DNA from: Pseudomonas simiae
GTDB taxonomy: Bacteria; Pseudomonadota; Gammaproteobacteria; Pseudomonadales; Pseudomonadaceae
Length of the DNA stretch: 64,000 bases
NCBI RefSeq assembly: GCF_900111895.1
Contig: NZ_FOKB01000001.1
Location: forward strand, 496,001 to 560,000
Reading direction: 5' to 3'
Made by a program: the position numbers and the translations under genes. Of this stretch, positions 53,242 to 61,464 are shown one piece after another (within the stretch, counting starts at the first letter, position 1; each line of letters begins with the position of its first letter). The notes under the pieces are model-generated. The model was not told where the DNA came from. It was given only the letters and a program-made list of their open reading frames with translations, and ran no database searches.

Positions 53242-54573
53242 ATGCCCTCTGAGATCGCCATTCAAGTTCGGAATGTCAGCAAGCGTTTCCAGATTTACGA
53301 CAGCCCAAGGGCGCGGCTGTTGCAGGTGTTCCGCAAGAAGCGCTGTTATACGGAGTTTGTTGCCCTTGATGATGTTTCCTTTGTTGTTAACAAAGGGGAG
53401 ACCGTGGGTATCGTCGGCCGCAATGGCAGTGGTAAATCCACACTGCTGCAAATGATCTGCGGGACACTGACGCCGACTGAGGGAGAGGTGTCGACCCATG
53501 GCAGAATCGCGGCATTGCTGGAGTTAGGCTCTGGATTCAACCCGGAATTCAGCGGCCGCGAAAACGTTTACATGAACGCCTCCGTCCTCGGGCTCTCCCA
53601 CGCTGAAACCTCTGCTCGCTTTGCCTCTATCGAGGCGTTCGCAGAGATTGGGGATTTCATCGATCGGCCGGTAAAGAGCTATTCCAGTGGGATGATGGTT
53701 CGCCTGGCCTTTGCCGTTGCAATCAATGTTGACCCCCAGATTTTGATTGTCGATGAGGCGTTGGCGGTAGGGGATGAGCTCTTCCAGCGTAAATGCTTTG
53801 CCCGAATAGAAAGTATCAAGTCTCAGGGCGCGACCATTCTTTTCGTGTCCCATGCCAGCGACACAGTGGTAGCGCTTTGTGACCGTGCGATCTTGCTGGA
53901 TGGCGGACAGAAAGTAGCGGAGGGAACCCCCAAGGCTATTGTCGGTAAGTACCAGCGCATGCTGAACGCTTCGCCCGCTAAAGCGAAAGAAATGCGCGAG
54001 CAGATGATGGCCGGTTCGGTCGAGTTTACATCGGTGGCTGAGGTTGACGCCCCGGCGCTTGATGCGAACTCCGGCTTGGCAAGCGATTATTTTGATCCCC
54101 ATCTGCTCTCCAAAGCAGTGCTTTCGTATGAGGCACGCGGTGCGGTGATTGCCAATCCTGGATTGCTCAATGCACGCCGGCAAAAGGTCAACTGCCTGAA
54201 GGCAGGAGAGACCTATTTGTATACGTATCAAGTTGCGTTCGAACAGGATGCGAGTCACGTACGCTTCGGCATGTTGATCAAGACCACCACTGGCGTTGAA
54301 CTTGGAGGGGGGACGTCAGCCAAGCGCATCACCGAAGGTATTGAGTTTGTTGCTGCCGGTTCGGTACTGACGGTCGAATACAGTTTTGTATGCCGTCTGA
54401 ATGAAGGCCTGTATTTTCTTAATGCTGGCGTTTCCGGTGATTGCGGGGAAGGTTTTCGGCACCTGCACAGAGTGGTGGACGCGTTGTGTTTCAGAGTGAA
54501 TTCGGAGCATACGCAGTACGGCGTGGGCGTCGTGGACTTTTCATGCGCTCCAGAATGGTCGTTGGCAAGGTGA
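53242..54573 (+). CDS. Wzt-like O-antigen/polysaccharide export ATP-binding protein
   Basis: 443 residues. The N-terminal ABC ATPase has Walker A GIVGRNGSGKST, signature KSYSSGMMVRLAFAVA and Walker B ILIVDEALAVGDELFQ, and the LELGSGFNPEFSGREN segment is diagnostic for Wzt/TagH/KpsT polysaccharide exporters. From about residue 290 a C-terminal beta-sandwich like the Wzt carbohydrate-binding domain follows (YQVAFEQDASHVRFGMLIKTTTGVELGG). The ATG at 53242 with GGAG 9 bases upstream is preferred over an ATG at 53227. The permease (Wzm) that must pair with it is not adjacent. The sulfotransferase gene begins 5 bases downstream. Confidence 0.88.
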   Translation: MPSEIAIQVRNVSKRFQIYDSPRARLLQVFRKKRCYTEFVALDDVSFVVNKGETVGIVGRNGSGKSTLLQMICGTLTPTEGEVSTHGRIAALLELGSGFNPEFSGRENVYMNASVLGLSHAETSARFASIEAFAEIGDFIDRPVKSYSSGMMVRLAFAVAINVDPQILIVDEALAVGDELFQRKCFARIESIKSQGATILFVSHASDTVVALCDRAILLDGGQKVAEGTPKAIVGKYQRMLNASPAKAKEMREQMMAGSVEFTSVAEVDAPALDANSGLASDYFDPHLLSKAVLSYEARGAVIANPGLLNARRQKVNCLKAGETYLYTYQVAFEQDASHVRFGMLIKTTTGVELGGGTSAKRITEGIEFVAAGSVLTVEYSFVCRLNEGLYFLNAGVSGDCGEGFRHLHRVVDALCFRVNSEHTQYGVGVVDFSCAPEWSLAR

Positions 54574-54577
54574 CGGA

Positions 54578-55306
54578 ATGTTGAAATTTGTCGGTATCGG
54601 CGCGCAAAAAAGCGGTACCAGTTGGTTGTATGAAGTATTGAATAAACACCCATCGATTTGCTTTCCCGGTGGTAAGGAAGTTCACTTCTGGGATTCAAAC
54701 ATCGCCAACGGCGTGGCTTGGTATCACGGCTTGTTTAATGTCGAGGGTCGAACTGCCGGCGACATCACGCCTGCTTACGCCATCCTGTCGCCGGAAACCA
54801 TTAGAGAGGTTTACTCTCATTTTCCTGCATTACGCATCGTTTTTCTCATGCGTAACCCCATGGACCGTGCGTGGTCATCGGCACGCATGGCTTTGCGTAG
54901 GGCTGAGATGGAGTATTCGGAGGCTTCTGATCAGTGGTTTATAGATCATTTTAAATCACAAGGGTCGCTGCTACGGGGCGATTATGCGACTTGCCTGAAG
55001 AACTGGATGGGGGTCTATCCACGGGAGCAACTCCTGATTGCGCGCTATGAGGAGATCGTCAAAGATCCCGTGGTTTTGGCTAATCGGGTGTTGAACCATA
55101 TCGGGCTGGATGGTTTTTTTACCGATGCGCATCGCTGTGAACTTTCGCAGCCGGTGTTCGAAGGCAGTCGCCATGCGCTGCCTCCTGGTTTGGCTGAGCT
55201 ATTGCGGGCGCTTTACGCCGACAAAATAGATGCGTTGAGTGAGTTTCTGGAAGAAGACTTCTCGCACTGGAAGCAGATTCCAGCGGCACCCTGCTTAAAG
55301 CCTTGA
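54578..55306 (+). CDS. PAPS-dependent sulfotransferase
   Basis: A 242-residue sulfotransferase-domain protein. The 5'-phosphosulfate loop IGAQKSGTSWLYEVL is at the N terminus and the 3'-phosphate loop LRIVFLMRNPMDRAWSS lies near residue 90. RYEEIVKDP and the C-terminal helix are also typical. It would transfer sulfate from PAPS to a hydroxyl, most likely on a glycan given its coupling (5 bases) to the Wzt-like ATPase. The last 12 bases overlap the convergent ABM gene. Soluble, cytosolic. Confidence 0.87.
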   Translation: MLKFVGIGAQKSGTSWLYEVLNKHPSICFPGGKEVHFWDSNIANGVAWYHGLFNVEGRTAGDITPAYAILSPETIREVYSHFPALRIVFLMRNPMDRAWSSARMALRRAEMEYSEASDQWFIDHFKSQGSLLRGDYATCLKNWMGVYPREQLLIARYEEIVKDPVVLANRVLNHIGLDGFFTDAHRCELSQPVFEGSRHALPPGLAELLRALYADKIDALSEFLEEDFSHWKQIPAAPCLKP

Positions 55307-55633
55307 ATGTTGAGTCGATAGGCACAAGCCGGCGCATCCAGCAAACTCCAGCCCCTCAATGTGATACACCTGCGGCTCGTCCGAAAAATAGTTCTCCAGC
55401 CCCAACATGAACACCCGATGGTCTTCACTCGCTTCGAAGCCCGGTGTGTGGTCTTCGAGCGATTCCCAGCGCACGATCAGGTTGAATCGCTCCGGCGTTT
55501 CGATGCCTTGCGCGAGCAAATGGCCCAAGTAGCCTTTCGCGCGGCTGAGCAACGGTGCGACCTCCGCAAATGCCAGTCGGAATGCATCGATGTGTTGTTT
55601 GTGAACGGGCAGCAGGGCGATCTCGTAAATCAT
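55295..55633 (-). CDS. Antibiotic biosynthesis monooxygenase (ABM) domain protein
   Basis: A 112-residue dimeric ferredoxin-like fold protein: [22 protein letters not shown], then [20 protein letters not shown] and [12 protein letters not shown]. The ABM family includes quinol monooxygenases of the YgiN type and heme-degrading enzymes. The ATG overlaps the stop of the upstream reductase gene by 4 bases (ATGA), so the two are translationally coupled and probably act on the same compound, for example a quinone; that is inference. Convergent overlap with the sulfotransferase gene. Confidence 0.82.
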   Translation of the reverse strand: MIYEIALLPVHKQHIDAFRLAFAEVAPLLSRAKGYLGHLLAQGIETPERFNLIVRWESLEDHTPGFEASEDHRVFMLGLENYFSDEPQVYHIEGLEFAGCAGLCLSTQHSRL

Positions 55634-56610
55634 GGCGTGGCGCCTTCAATAGGCGCGACGGCAATCGCAATCTTCCCTTGGACGCCGTTGTTGCGGCTCT
55701 CCAGCCGCGCATGGGCGAGTCCAATGTCGGCAAGCGCATAGACCGCGCCGACATGCGGGCGCAACTGACCCTGTACGACCAAGCTGCTTAACTCATCCAG
55801 CTTGCCGCGATTTTGCCGCGTGAACACAAAGTGATAACTCGCATTTTTGCCCCAGGCCTGGACCAGGTTTTGCGGCTGGGAGATGTCCACGATCGAGACC
55901 ACACGGCCCATTTGCGCGAGCGCATCAGGGCTGCGCGACAGTGTGTTGCCGCCGAGGGTATCGAATACCACATCGACTCCACGGCCAGCCGTTTCCCGCA
56001 TGATGGCGTCGACATAGTCTTCCTTTTCGTAGTCGATGATCACATCGGCGCCCATGCGTTTAACGAACTCAGCATTAGCCTCGCGCACGGTAGTGAACAC
56101 CTTTGCACCGATAGCTTTTGCCAGTTGGATTGCCACATGGCCGACACCCCCAGCGCCGCCATGTATCAGGATGCTTTCGCCCACCCGCAGTGCCGCGCGC
56201 ACGGTCAGCGCTTCCCATGCGGTACCGCCAACCAGACTCAGGCTGGCCGCCTCAAGGTGGCTTAACGAGAGAGGCTTCTTTGCCACAATGTTCTCGGCCG
56301 CTACATGGTATTCGGCGTAACTGCCGGGGCCGTCGAAGATCTGCGGGGTGTACCAGACTTCGTCGCCTGGTGCGAAGTTGGTCACGCCCGGCCCGATGGC
56401 TTCGACAACACCGGAGACGTCGTGGCCGGTGATGGCGGGGAGGGGCACCAGGTCGGCATAGTCGCCACGTCGCACCTGATAATCCAAAGGGTTGATGGAC
56501 GTTGCGTGAACCCGAACCAGCACTTGCCCGGTGTGCGGTACCGGCTTGGGCACCTCGCAGAGTTCGAACGAATCCGGGCTGCCAAACGACTTAAGTATCT
56601 GCGCTTTCAT
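55630..56610 (-). CDS. Medium-chain (quinone-type) alcohol dehydrogenase/reductase
   Basis: A 326-residue MDR-family NAD(P)H oxidoreductase with N-terminal GroES-like domain ([31 protein letters not shown]) and Rossmann motif [19 protein letters not shown]. The structural-zinc cysteine cluster is absent, which points to the zinc-free quinone oxidoreductase group. The ATG at 56610 with GAGGTGAGG upstream gives the family start [15 protein letters not shown]; a longer frame to 56748 runs back through the end of the regulator gene. A palindromic operator lies 26-49 bases upstream of the start. Likely role: reduction of a reactive quinone or enone. Confidence 0.88.
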   Translation of the reverse strand: MKAQILKSFGSPDSFELCEVPKPVPHTGQVLVRVHATSINPLDYQVRRGDYADLVPLPAITGHDVSGVVEAIGPGVTNFAPGDEVWYTPQIFDGPGSYAEYHVAAENIVAKKPLSLSHLEAASLSLVGGTAWEALTVRAALRVGESILIHGGAGGVGHVAIQLAKAIGAKVFTTVREANAEFVKRMGADVIIDYEKEDYVDAIMRETAGRGVDVVFDTLGGNTLSRSPDALAQMGRVVSIVDISQPQNLVQAWGKNASYHFVFTRQNRGKLDELSSLVVQGQLRPHVGAVYALADIGLAHARLESRNNGVQGKIAIAVAPIEGATP

Positions 56611-56635
56611 TGCCTCACCTCGTTTCGGTAAAAAG

Positions 56636-56659
56636 GGATATCGGGAAATCTCGATATCC
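56636..56659. promoter_or_regulatory. ArsR-family operator 2, before the reductase gene
   Basis: Perfect dyad GGATATCG-N8-CGATATCC, located between the regulator stop (56672) and the reductase ATG (56610). Read on the opposite strand it matches operator 1 (56982-57003) at all but one of about 21 positions. The shared core is ATATCG-N8-CGATAT. Confidence 0.75.
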
Positions 56660-56671
56660 TGGAGCAAAAAA

Positions 56672-56974
56672 TTACAGGTCCTTGCCAATGATCTCGGCAA
56701 GCGCACTGATGGTTGCTTCGTTTCGCTTGTAGTAGGTCCACTGGCCAATGCGCCGTGTTTCGATCAGGCCTGCCCGATGCAGCGTGGCCAGATAATCAGA
56801 CACGGTTGACTGCGACAGCCCGACGCCCTCCTGAATACTGCTGACACAGACGCCCACGGTATGAACGTCCCCTTCATCCTGTGGCGGGAAGTACTTTTCG
56901 GGATCCTTCAAACCTTTCAGGATTTCGAGTCGAGTACGGTTTGAGAGGGCTTTGAATATTTCGAGTAGGTCCAT
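56672..56974 (-). CDS. ArsR/SmtB-type winged-helix regulator
   Basis: 100 residues: [25 protein letters not shown], then the recognition helix [22 protein letters not shown] and wing [10 protein letters not shown]. The classical metal box ELCVCDL is absent; the equivalent segment [16 protein letters not shown] has a single Cys, so sensing by one thiol (electrophile or redox) or by another ligand is more likely than arsenic binding. First gene of the regulator-reductase-ABM operon. Two copies of one palindrome, before its own start and before the reductase gene, indicate self-repression and control of the enzymes. No clear ribosome-binding site; the operator occupies the leader. Confidence 0.87.
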   Translation of the reverse strand: MDLLEIFKALSNRTRLEILKGLKDPEKYFPPQDEGDVHTVGVCVSSIQEGVGLSQSTVSDYLATLHRAGLIETRRIGQWTYYKRNEATISALAEIIGKDL

Positions 56975-56981
56975 GTCGCGA

Positions 56982-57003
56982 GGATATCGAGATTTACCGA
57001 TAT
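56982..57003. promoter_or_regulatory. ArsR-family operator 1, at the regulator's own promoter
   Basis: ATATCG (56984-56989) and CGATAT (56998-57003) with an 8-base spacer lie 10-29 bases before the regulator ATG. The same dyad recurs at 56636-56659, in reverse orientation. Confidence 0.72.
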
Positions 57004-57042
57004 GTCAATGCGCAAGATAAAGTCGCGATTTTTACCGCTGTA

Positions 57043-57954
57043 TCAAATTTCCGCCCGCCAGCCTTCCAGTGTGCGCCACAACTTCCGCATCGTCGGGTTT
57101 TGGTTTTCAATCGCGCAGTACGAGCGAATTTCCAGACGCGTACTCCATTCCTCACCTGCGGCGCGCACCAGCACGCCACGTTCAAGCTCATCGACCACCG
57201 CGCTCTGCGGCAGCCACGCCACGCCGTAACCTTCGATCGCCATGCGCATCAGCAGCATGGCCATGTCAGCTTCGTAGCAGCGTTCCAGCACCGCGGGGGC
57301 AGGGCCATTCTTGATCACGATTTCCGCAACCCGACCCAGGAACGTCGTGGCGGTGTACGCCAGATGCGGCACGGGTTTCCCTGCATTTCCCGGCAGGCGA
57401 TAGAGCGGCCGGCCGCGTTTGTCCGGTGCGCACAGCGGGATAAATGCATCATGCCCCAGGGCCAGGCTGCCAAAGCGTTCCGCGTCCAGCAGGATAGGCG
57501 CCAGCGGGTGGTGGTAGACAATCATCAGGTCACAGCTGCCTTCCTCCAGTGCAATCACCGCATCATGAATATTCGCCGCCACCACCCGCGCATTGAACTG
57601 CTCGGCGTGTCGCTGGAACTGCGCCAGCCACTTGGGCAGGAAGGTCATCGACAGGCTGTGGCCGGCGGTCACCTGGATCGAGCGTCCCGGCATGCGCTCC
57701 ACTTCGCGCAGGCTGGCGCGCAGGCGCATGAGGCCGGCGAGGGCATCGCGGCTTTCGCTGCAAAAGGCGACCCCTGCGGCGGTGAGTTGCACCGGGTAGG
57801 TGCCGCGGTCGACCAGCTCGACACCCACCCATTCTTCCAATGAGCGAATGCGCCGCGACAAGGCCGACTGGGTCACGCAGCGCACTTCGGCGGCGCGGGA
57901 AAAGTTCTTCCACTCGGCGATGGCCAAGAGGTCATCCAACCATTTGATCTGCAT
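57043..57954 (-). CDS. LysR family transcriptional regulator, divergent from symporter-racemase operon
   Basis: A 303-residue LTTR with N-terminal helix-turn-helix (WLDDLLAIAEWKNFSRAAEVRCVTQSALSRRIRSLEEWVG) and an effector-binding domain (GRSIQVTAGHSLSMTFLPKWL). It is divergent by 173 bases from the dicarboxylate/amino-acid symporter gene, which it probably controls. The C-terminal half is typical of LTTRs that regulate amino-acid or dicarboxylate uptake in Pseudomonas, with the effector unknown. Confidence 0.9.
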   Translation of the reverse strand: MQIKWLDDLLAIAEWKNFSRAAEVRCVTQSALSRRIRSLEEWVGVELVDRGTYPVQLTAAGVAFCSESRDALAGLMRLRASLREVERMPGRSIQVTAGHSLSMTFLPKWLAQFQRHAEQFNARVVAANIHDAVIALEEGSCDLMIVYHHPLAPILLDAERFGSLALGHDAFIPLCAPDKRGRPLYRLPGNAGKPVPHLAYTATTFLGRVAEIVIKNGPAPAVLERCYEADMAMLLMRMAIEGYGVAWLPQSAVVDELERGVLVRAAGEEWSTRLEIRSYCAIENQNPTMRKLWRTLEGWRAEI

Positions 57955-58127
57955 GCCGGTTCTCCAGGCGATGAGCCAGGAGTGTAAGCGGTCACGCCCA
58001 GGCCAGGCCTGGCTTTTTGCAAACTATTCCAAAAGCGCATGGGGTTAGCCGGATTACTCATCATGGGGAGCGGGGGCGGTCCCTAGAATCCGCTGCATAC
58101 AACAAAAGCCATCCGAGGGCCGCACCT

Positions 58128-59390
58128 GTGAACAAGAACAAACTCCCGCGTCGTATTGCAGTCGGCATCGCCCTGGGCGTGCTGGTGGGTTGGGCGTGTC
58201 ACCACTATGCCGGCAGCGAACAAGCGGCCAAGGCGCTGGCCGGGTACTTTTCGATGGTCACCGATATCTTCCTGCGCATGATCAAGATGATCATTGCACC
58301 GCTGGTGTTCGCCACCCTGGTGGGGGGCATTGCGAGCATGGGCAACTCGCGTTCGGTGGGTCGCATCGGGATGCGGGCGATGCTCTGGTTTGTCACGGCG
58401 TCGCTGGTCTCGCTGATGCTTGGCATGGCGCTGGTCAACCTGTTCCAGCCGGGCGCCGGGTTAAATATGCAGGTGGTGCAGCACGCCACGGCGGCGGTGC
58501 CGGTCAACACTGGCGACTTCAGCCTCAAGACCTTCATCAGTCATGTGTTCCCACGCAGCATCGCCGAAGCGATGGCCAACAATGAGATCTTGCAGATCGT
58601 GGTGTTTTCGCTGTTCTTCGGCTTCGCCCTGGCCGGCGTCAAACGTGCGGGTTATACGCGTATCACCGACACCGTGGACGAACTCGCCAAGGTGATGTTC
58701 AAGATCACCGACTACGTGATGGCCTTCGCGCCGATCGGCGTATTTGCCGCCATCGCCTCGGCGATCACCACCAACGGCCTGGGCCTGCTGGCGGATTACG
58801 CCAAGCTGATCGCCGAATTCTACTTGGGCATCGCCTTGCTCTGGGTCTTGCTGTTCGCCGCCGGCTACCTGTTTCTCGGGCGCTCGGTGTTCACCCTCGG
58901 CAAGCTGATCCGCGAGCCGATCCTGCTGGCATTTTCCACGGCCAGCAGCGAGTCGGCCTACCCGAAAACCATGGAGGCCCTGGAGAAATTCGGCGCCCCG
59001 AAGCGTGTGTCCAGTTTCGTGTTACCGCTGGGCTATTCCTTCAACCTTGACGGCTCGATGATGTACCAGGCATTCGCGATCATGTTTATCGCCCAGGCCT
59101 ACAACATCGACCTGAGTTTCACCCAGCAACTGCTGATCCTGCTGACGCTGATGATCACCAGCAAAGGCATGGCCGGCGTGGCGCGGGCCTCGGTGGTGGT
59201 GGTCGCGGCGACCTTGCCGATGTTCAACCTGCCCGAAGCCGGCCTGCTGCTGATCATCGGCATCGACCAGTTCCTCGACATGGCGCGCACCGCCACCAAC
59301 GTGGTGGGCAACAGCATCGCCACGGCAGTGGTCGCGAAATCCGAGGCCGAAGAAGAACCCGCTGAGCTGCCGCAGGGGGCGCGCGCATGA
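58128..59390 (+). CDS. Dicarboxylate/amino acid:cation symporter (DAACS family)
   Basis: 420 residues, an elevator-type sodium- or proton-coupled carrier of the GltP/DctA family. Family marks: FLRMIKMIIAPLVFATLVGGIA, the serine-rich hairpin AFSTASSESAYPKTMEAL, the NLDGSMMYQ segment and the second hairpin SKGMAGVARASVVV with the substrate-contacting TATNVVGN. Start at GTG 58128 follows GAGGGCC; the preceding TAGAAT (58084-58089) may be its -10. The stop overlaps the racemase ATG by 4 bases. Substrate is most likely aspartate/glutamate or a dicarboxylate, as the coupled racemase suggests. Confidence 0.9.
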   Translation: MNKNKLPRRIAVGIALGVLVGWACHHYAGSEQAAKALAGYFSMVTDIFLRMIKMIIAPLVFATLVGGIASMGNSRSVGRIGMRAMLWFVTASLVSLMLGMALVNLFQPGAGLNMQVVQHATAAVPVNTGDFSLKTFISHVFPRSIAEAMANNEILQIVVFSLFFGFALAGVKRAGYTRITDTVDELAKVMFKITDYVMAFAPIGVFAAIASAITTNGLGLLADYAKLIAEFYLGIALLWVLLFAAGYLFLGRSVFTLGKLIREPILLAFSTASSESAYPKTMEALEKFGAPKRVSSFVLPLGYSFNLDGSMMYQAFAIMFIAQAYNIDLSFTQQLLILLTLMITSKGMAGVARASVVVVAATLPMFNLPEAGLLLIIGIDQFLDMARTATNVVGNSIATAVVAKSEAEEEPAELPQGARA

Positions 59391-60838
59391 CCACCACTTC
59401 TCGATTGGGCATCGTCGGCGGGCTCGGCTCGCTGGCGGGCGGCGATCTGTTCTACAAGCTGGTCAAATCCAGGGCCGTGCTGGAAGACCAGGACCGTTAT
59501 CATTTCCTATTCGAGCAGCACCCGTTCAAGGATGTGCGGCTGCCCCTGGATCGCCATGCGAGCATGACCGCGCGCAAATTCTATGTGTTCCAGGTGTGCA
59601 AGACCTTTGAAGACAGCGGTGTGGATGCCGTGCTGCTACCCTGTTTCGCCAGCCAGACCTTTCGCGAGGAAATCCAGCAGGAACTGGGCATCCCCGTGCT
59701 GGACATGATGCAGGCGCTCGTCCGGCACATCCTGCGTTGTGTTGCACCGGGCACCACCTTGGGGGTGATCGCGTCGGACTTCGTGCGCCACTGTGGTCTG
59801 TTTGAAAAGCACCTCGGTCAGCACTTTAACCTGGTGTATCCGGAGGACCACGCCCAGGTCGCGCTGATGGAGGCGATGTACGGCGTCAACGGCATAAAGG
59901 ACGGCCACCTCGATGGCGTGCCGCTGGAGTCGGTGTACCAGGCGTGCTTGTCATTGCAGGGGCAGGGCGCCACGGTGATCGTGCCGGGCATGACCGAGCT
60001 GTCGCTGGTGTGCGGCGATCTGCAACGGCGTGGTATCAGCGTGCTCGACATCAACCAGATCTACGCCGAGTTCGCCACCCAGGCCGACGGTCCGACGCGC
60101 CAGTCGCCGTTCAAACTGGGCATCGTCGGTGGCGTCGGGCCCGCGGCGACCGTGGACTTCATGGGCAAGGTGGTCGCCCACACGCCGGCAGGCAAGGACC
60201 AGGACCATATCAAGATGGTGGTGGAGCAGAACCCGCAGATACCTGATAGAACCGCCAACCTGTTGCGCGACGAAACTGACCCTACCCTGGCCCTGTTCGC
60301 CACCTGCAAACGCCTGGAAAGCGCCGGCGCCCAAGCCATCGCGATCCCGTGCAACACTGCCCATGCGTTTGTCGAGCGCATCCAGGCGCACTTGCGCGTG
60401 CCCATCGTCAACATGCTCAGCGAGACGGTGGAGTGGATTGTGCACACCTATGGGCGTGGCCAGGCGGTTGGCTTGCTGGCGACTTCAGGCACGCTGCAAA
60501 GCCAGGTCTATCACCAGGCCGCGCGACGTTCGGGGTTGGAACTGATCACCCCCGGTTTTGATTACCAGGCGTTGGTGATGGAGGCGATCTACGGCGAGCG
60601 GGGGATCAAGGCGGGGTTTACCCAGGGCGTGTGCCGCGAGCAGTTGCTGCTGGCGGCGGAGCATCTGTGTGAACAGGGGGCGAAGGTGCTGATCCTTGGG
60701 TGTACCGAGTTGCCTCTGGTACTGGCGCATTGTGACGTGTTTGAAATCGGTGCCCACCGGGTCGCCTTGGTTGATCCCACGACCGTCCTCGCGCGTAGGT
60801 GTGTGAGCCTTTCGTCGGGGGCTTATCGCATCGGGTAA
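59387..60838 (+). CDS. Double-domain aspartate/glutamate racemase family protein
   Basis: 483 residues made of two tandem Asp/Glu racemase domains, each starting with the family motif (LGIVGGLGSLAGGDLFYKL near residue 7; LGIVGGVGPAATVDFMGK near residue 244). These cofactor-independent enzymes use two Cys as acid and base. The C-terminal domain has both (Cys322 in IPCNTAHAF, Cys439 in LGCTELPL). The N-terminal domain keeps Cys86 (LPCFASQTF) but has Met202 in place of the second (VPGMTELSL). Single-domain racemases are about 230 residues, so this is a fusion or duplication with one probably inactive or altered half. Translationally coupled to the symporter upstream. The substrate (Asp, Glu or a related acid) is not resolved. 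Confidence 0.85.
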   Translation: MTTTSRLGIVGGLGSLAGGDLFYKLVKSRAVLEDQDRYHFLFEQHPFKDVRLPLDRHASMTARKFYVFQVCKTFEDSGVDAVLLPCFASQTFREEIQQELGIPVLDMMQALVRHILRCVAPGTTLGVIASDFVRHCGLFEKHLGQHFNLVYPEDHAQVALMEAMYGVNGIKDGHLDGVPLESVYQACLSLQGQGATVIVPGMTELSLVCGDLQRRGISVLDINQIYAEFATQADGPTRQSPFKLGIVGGVGPAATVDFMGKVVAHTPAGKDQDHIKMVVEQNPQIPDRTANLLRDETDPTLALFATCKRLESAGAQAIAIPCNTAHAFVERIQAHLRVPIVNMLSETVEWIVHTYGRGQAVGLLATSGTLQSQVYHQAARRSGLELITPGFDYQALVMEAIYGERGIKAGFTQGVCREQLLLAAEHLCEQGAKVLILGCTELPLVLAHCDVFEIGAHRVALVDPTTVLARRCVSLSSGAYRIG

Positions 60839-60857
60839 ATTTTTTTTGTGGGCGCCG

Positions 60858-60886
60858 CTTGAAAATTTTAAGCCTGAACCTACTTA
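60858..60886 (+). promoter_or_regulatory. Candidate sigma-32 heat-shock promoter of the small heat-shock gene
   Basis: CTTGAAA (60858-60864), a 14-base spacer and CCTACTTA (60879-60886) resemble the RpoH consensus CTTGAAA-N13-15-CCCCATnT; the -10 match is partial. A leader of roughly 60 bases follows, room for an RNA thermometer of the kind known for Pseudomonas ibpA genes. I could not fold it reliably by eye. Confidence 0.5.
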
Positions 60887-60953
60887 GGCTTTACGCGATG
60901 CCGAATACGGGTCGCGTACCAAATCACTTGGAGAAACCTCAGGAGATTTTGCA

Positions 60954-61412
60954 ATGGCTACTACTCTTTCGTTGGCCCCACTGTTCCGCCATTCCGTCGG
61001 CTTTGACCGTTTCAACGACCTTTTCGAATCGGCGCTTCGCAGCGAGGCCGGTACCACCTACCCACCGCACAACGTCGAAAAGCATGGCGAGGACCACTAC
61101 CGAATCGTCATTGCGGCCGCAGGCCTGGTGGAAGATGACCTGGAAATCCAGGTGGAAAAGGGCGTGTTGACCGTCGCTGGCGGCAAACGCGAACACAATG
61201 AAGGTATCACCTACCTGCACCAGGGCATCGCTCAGCGCGCGTTCCGCCTGTCGTTCCGCCTGGTTGACCACATCGAAGTGCAAGGCGCACAGCTTTCCAA
61301 TGGCTTACTGAGCATCGACCTGCTCAGGGTCGTGCCGGAGGAAGCCAAGCCTAAACGCATTGCCATCGGTGGCGCTGCCAAGGCTGAGGTAAAATCCATC
61401 GGCGAGCAGTGA
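60954..61412 (+). CDS. ibpA: Small heat-shock protein, Hsp20/IbpA family
   Basis: A 152-residue ATP-independent holdase. The N-terminal arm MATTLSLAPLFRHSVGFDRFNDLFESAL matches the IbpA pattern. The alpha-crystallin domain runs from about residue 35 (YPPHNVEKHGEDHYRIVIAAAGLVEDDLEIQVEKGVLTV) to LLSIDLLRVVPEEAKPKRIAI, including the conserved I-x-I/V-like tail RIAI. It binds unfolding proteins and hands them to DnaK/ClpB. Regulation is probably by RpoH and possibly a 5'-UTR thermometer. AGGAG is about 8 bases before the ATG. Followed by a strong terminator. Confidence 0.92.
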   Translation: MATTLSLAPLFRHSVGFDRFNDLFESALRSEAGTTYPPHNVEKHGEDHYRIVIAAAGLVEDDLEIQVEKGVLTVAGGKREHNEGITYLHQGIAQRAFRLSFRLVDHIEVQGAQLSNGLLSIDLLRVVPEEAKPKRIAIGGAAKAEVKSIGEQ

Positions 61413-61421
61413 GTTGAAATG

Positions 61422-61451
61422 AATAAAGGCGCTCTTTGGAGCGCCTTTATT
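61422..61451. terminator. Bidirectional terminator between ibpA and the second symporter
   Basis: A perfect 13-bp stem (AATAAAGGCGCTC / GAGCGCCTTTATT) with TTTG loop. The AT-rich outer stem gives T-containing tails on both strands, serving both convergent genes. Confidence 0.8.
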
Positions 61452-61464
61452 CGTAAGACCCTTG

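Noticed and set aside
56672..56974. Arsenic resistance locus
   Set aside because: The regulator lacks the ELCVCDL metal box and the neighbours are a quinone-type reductase and an ABM protein, with no arsB or arsC.
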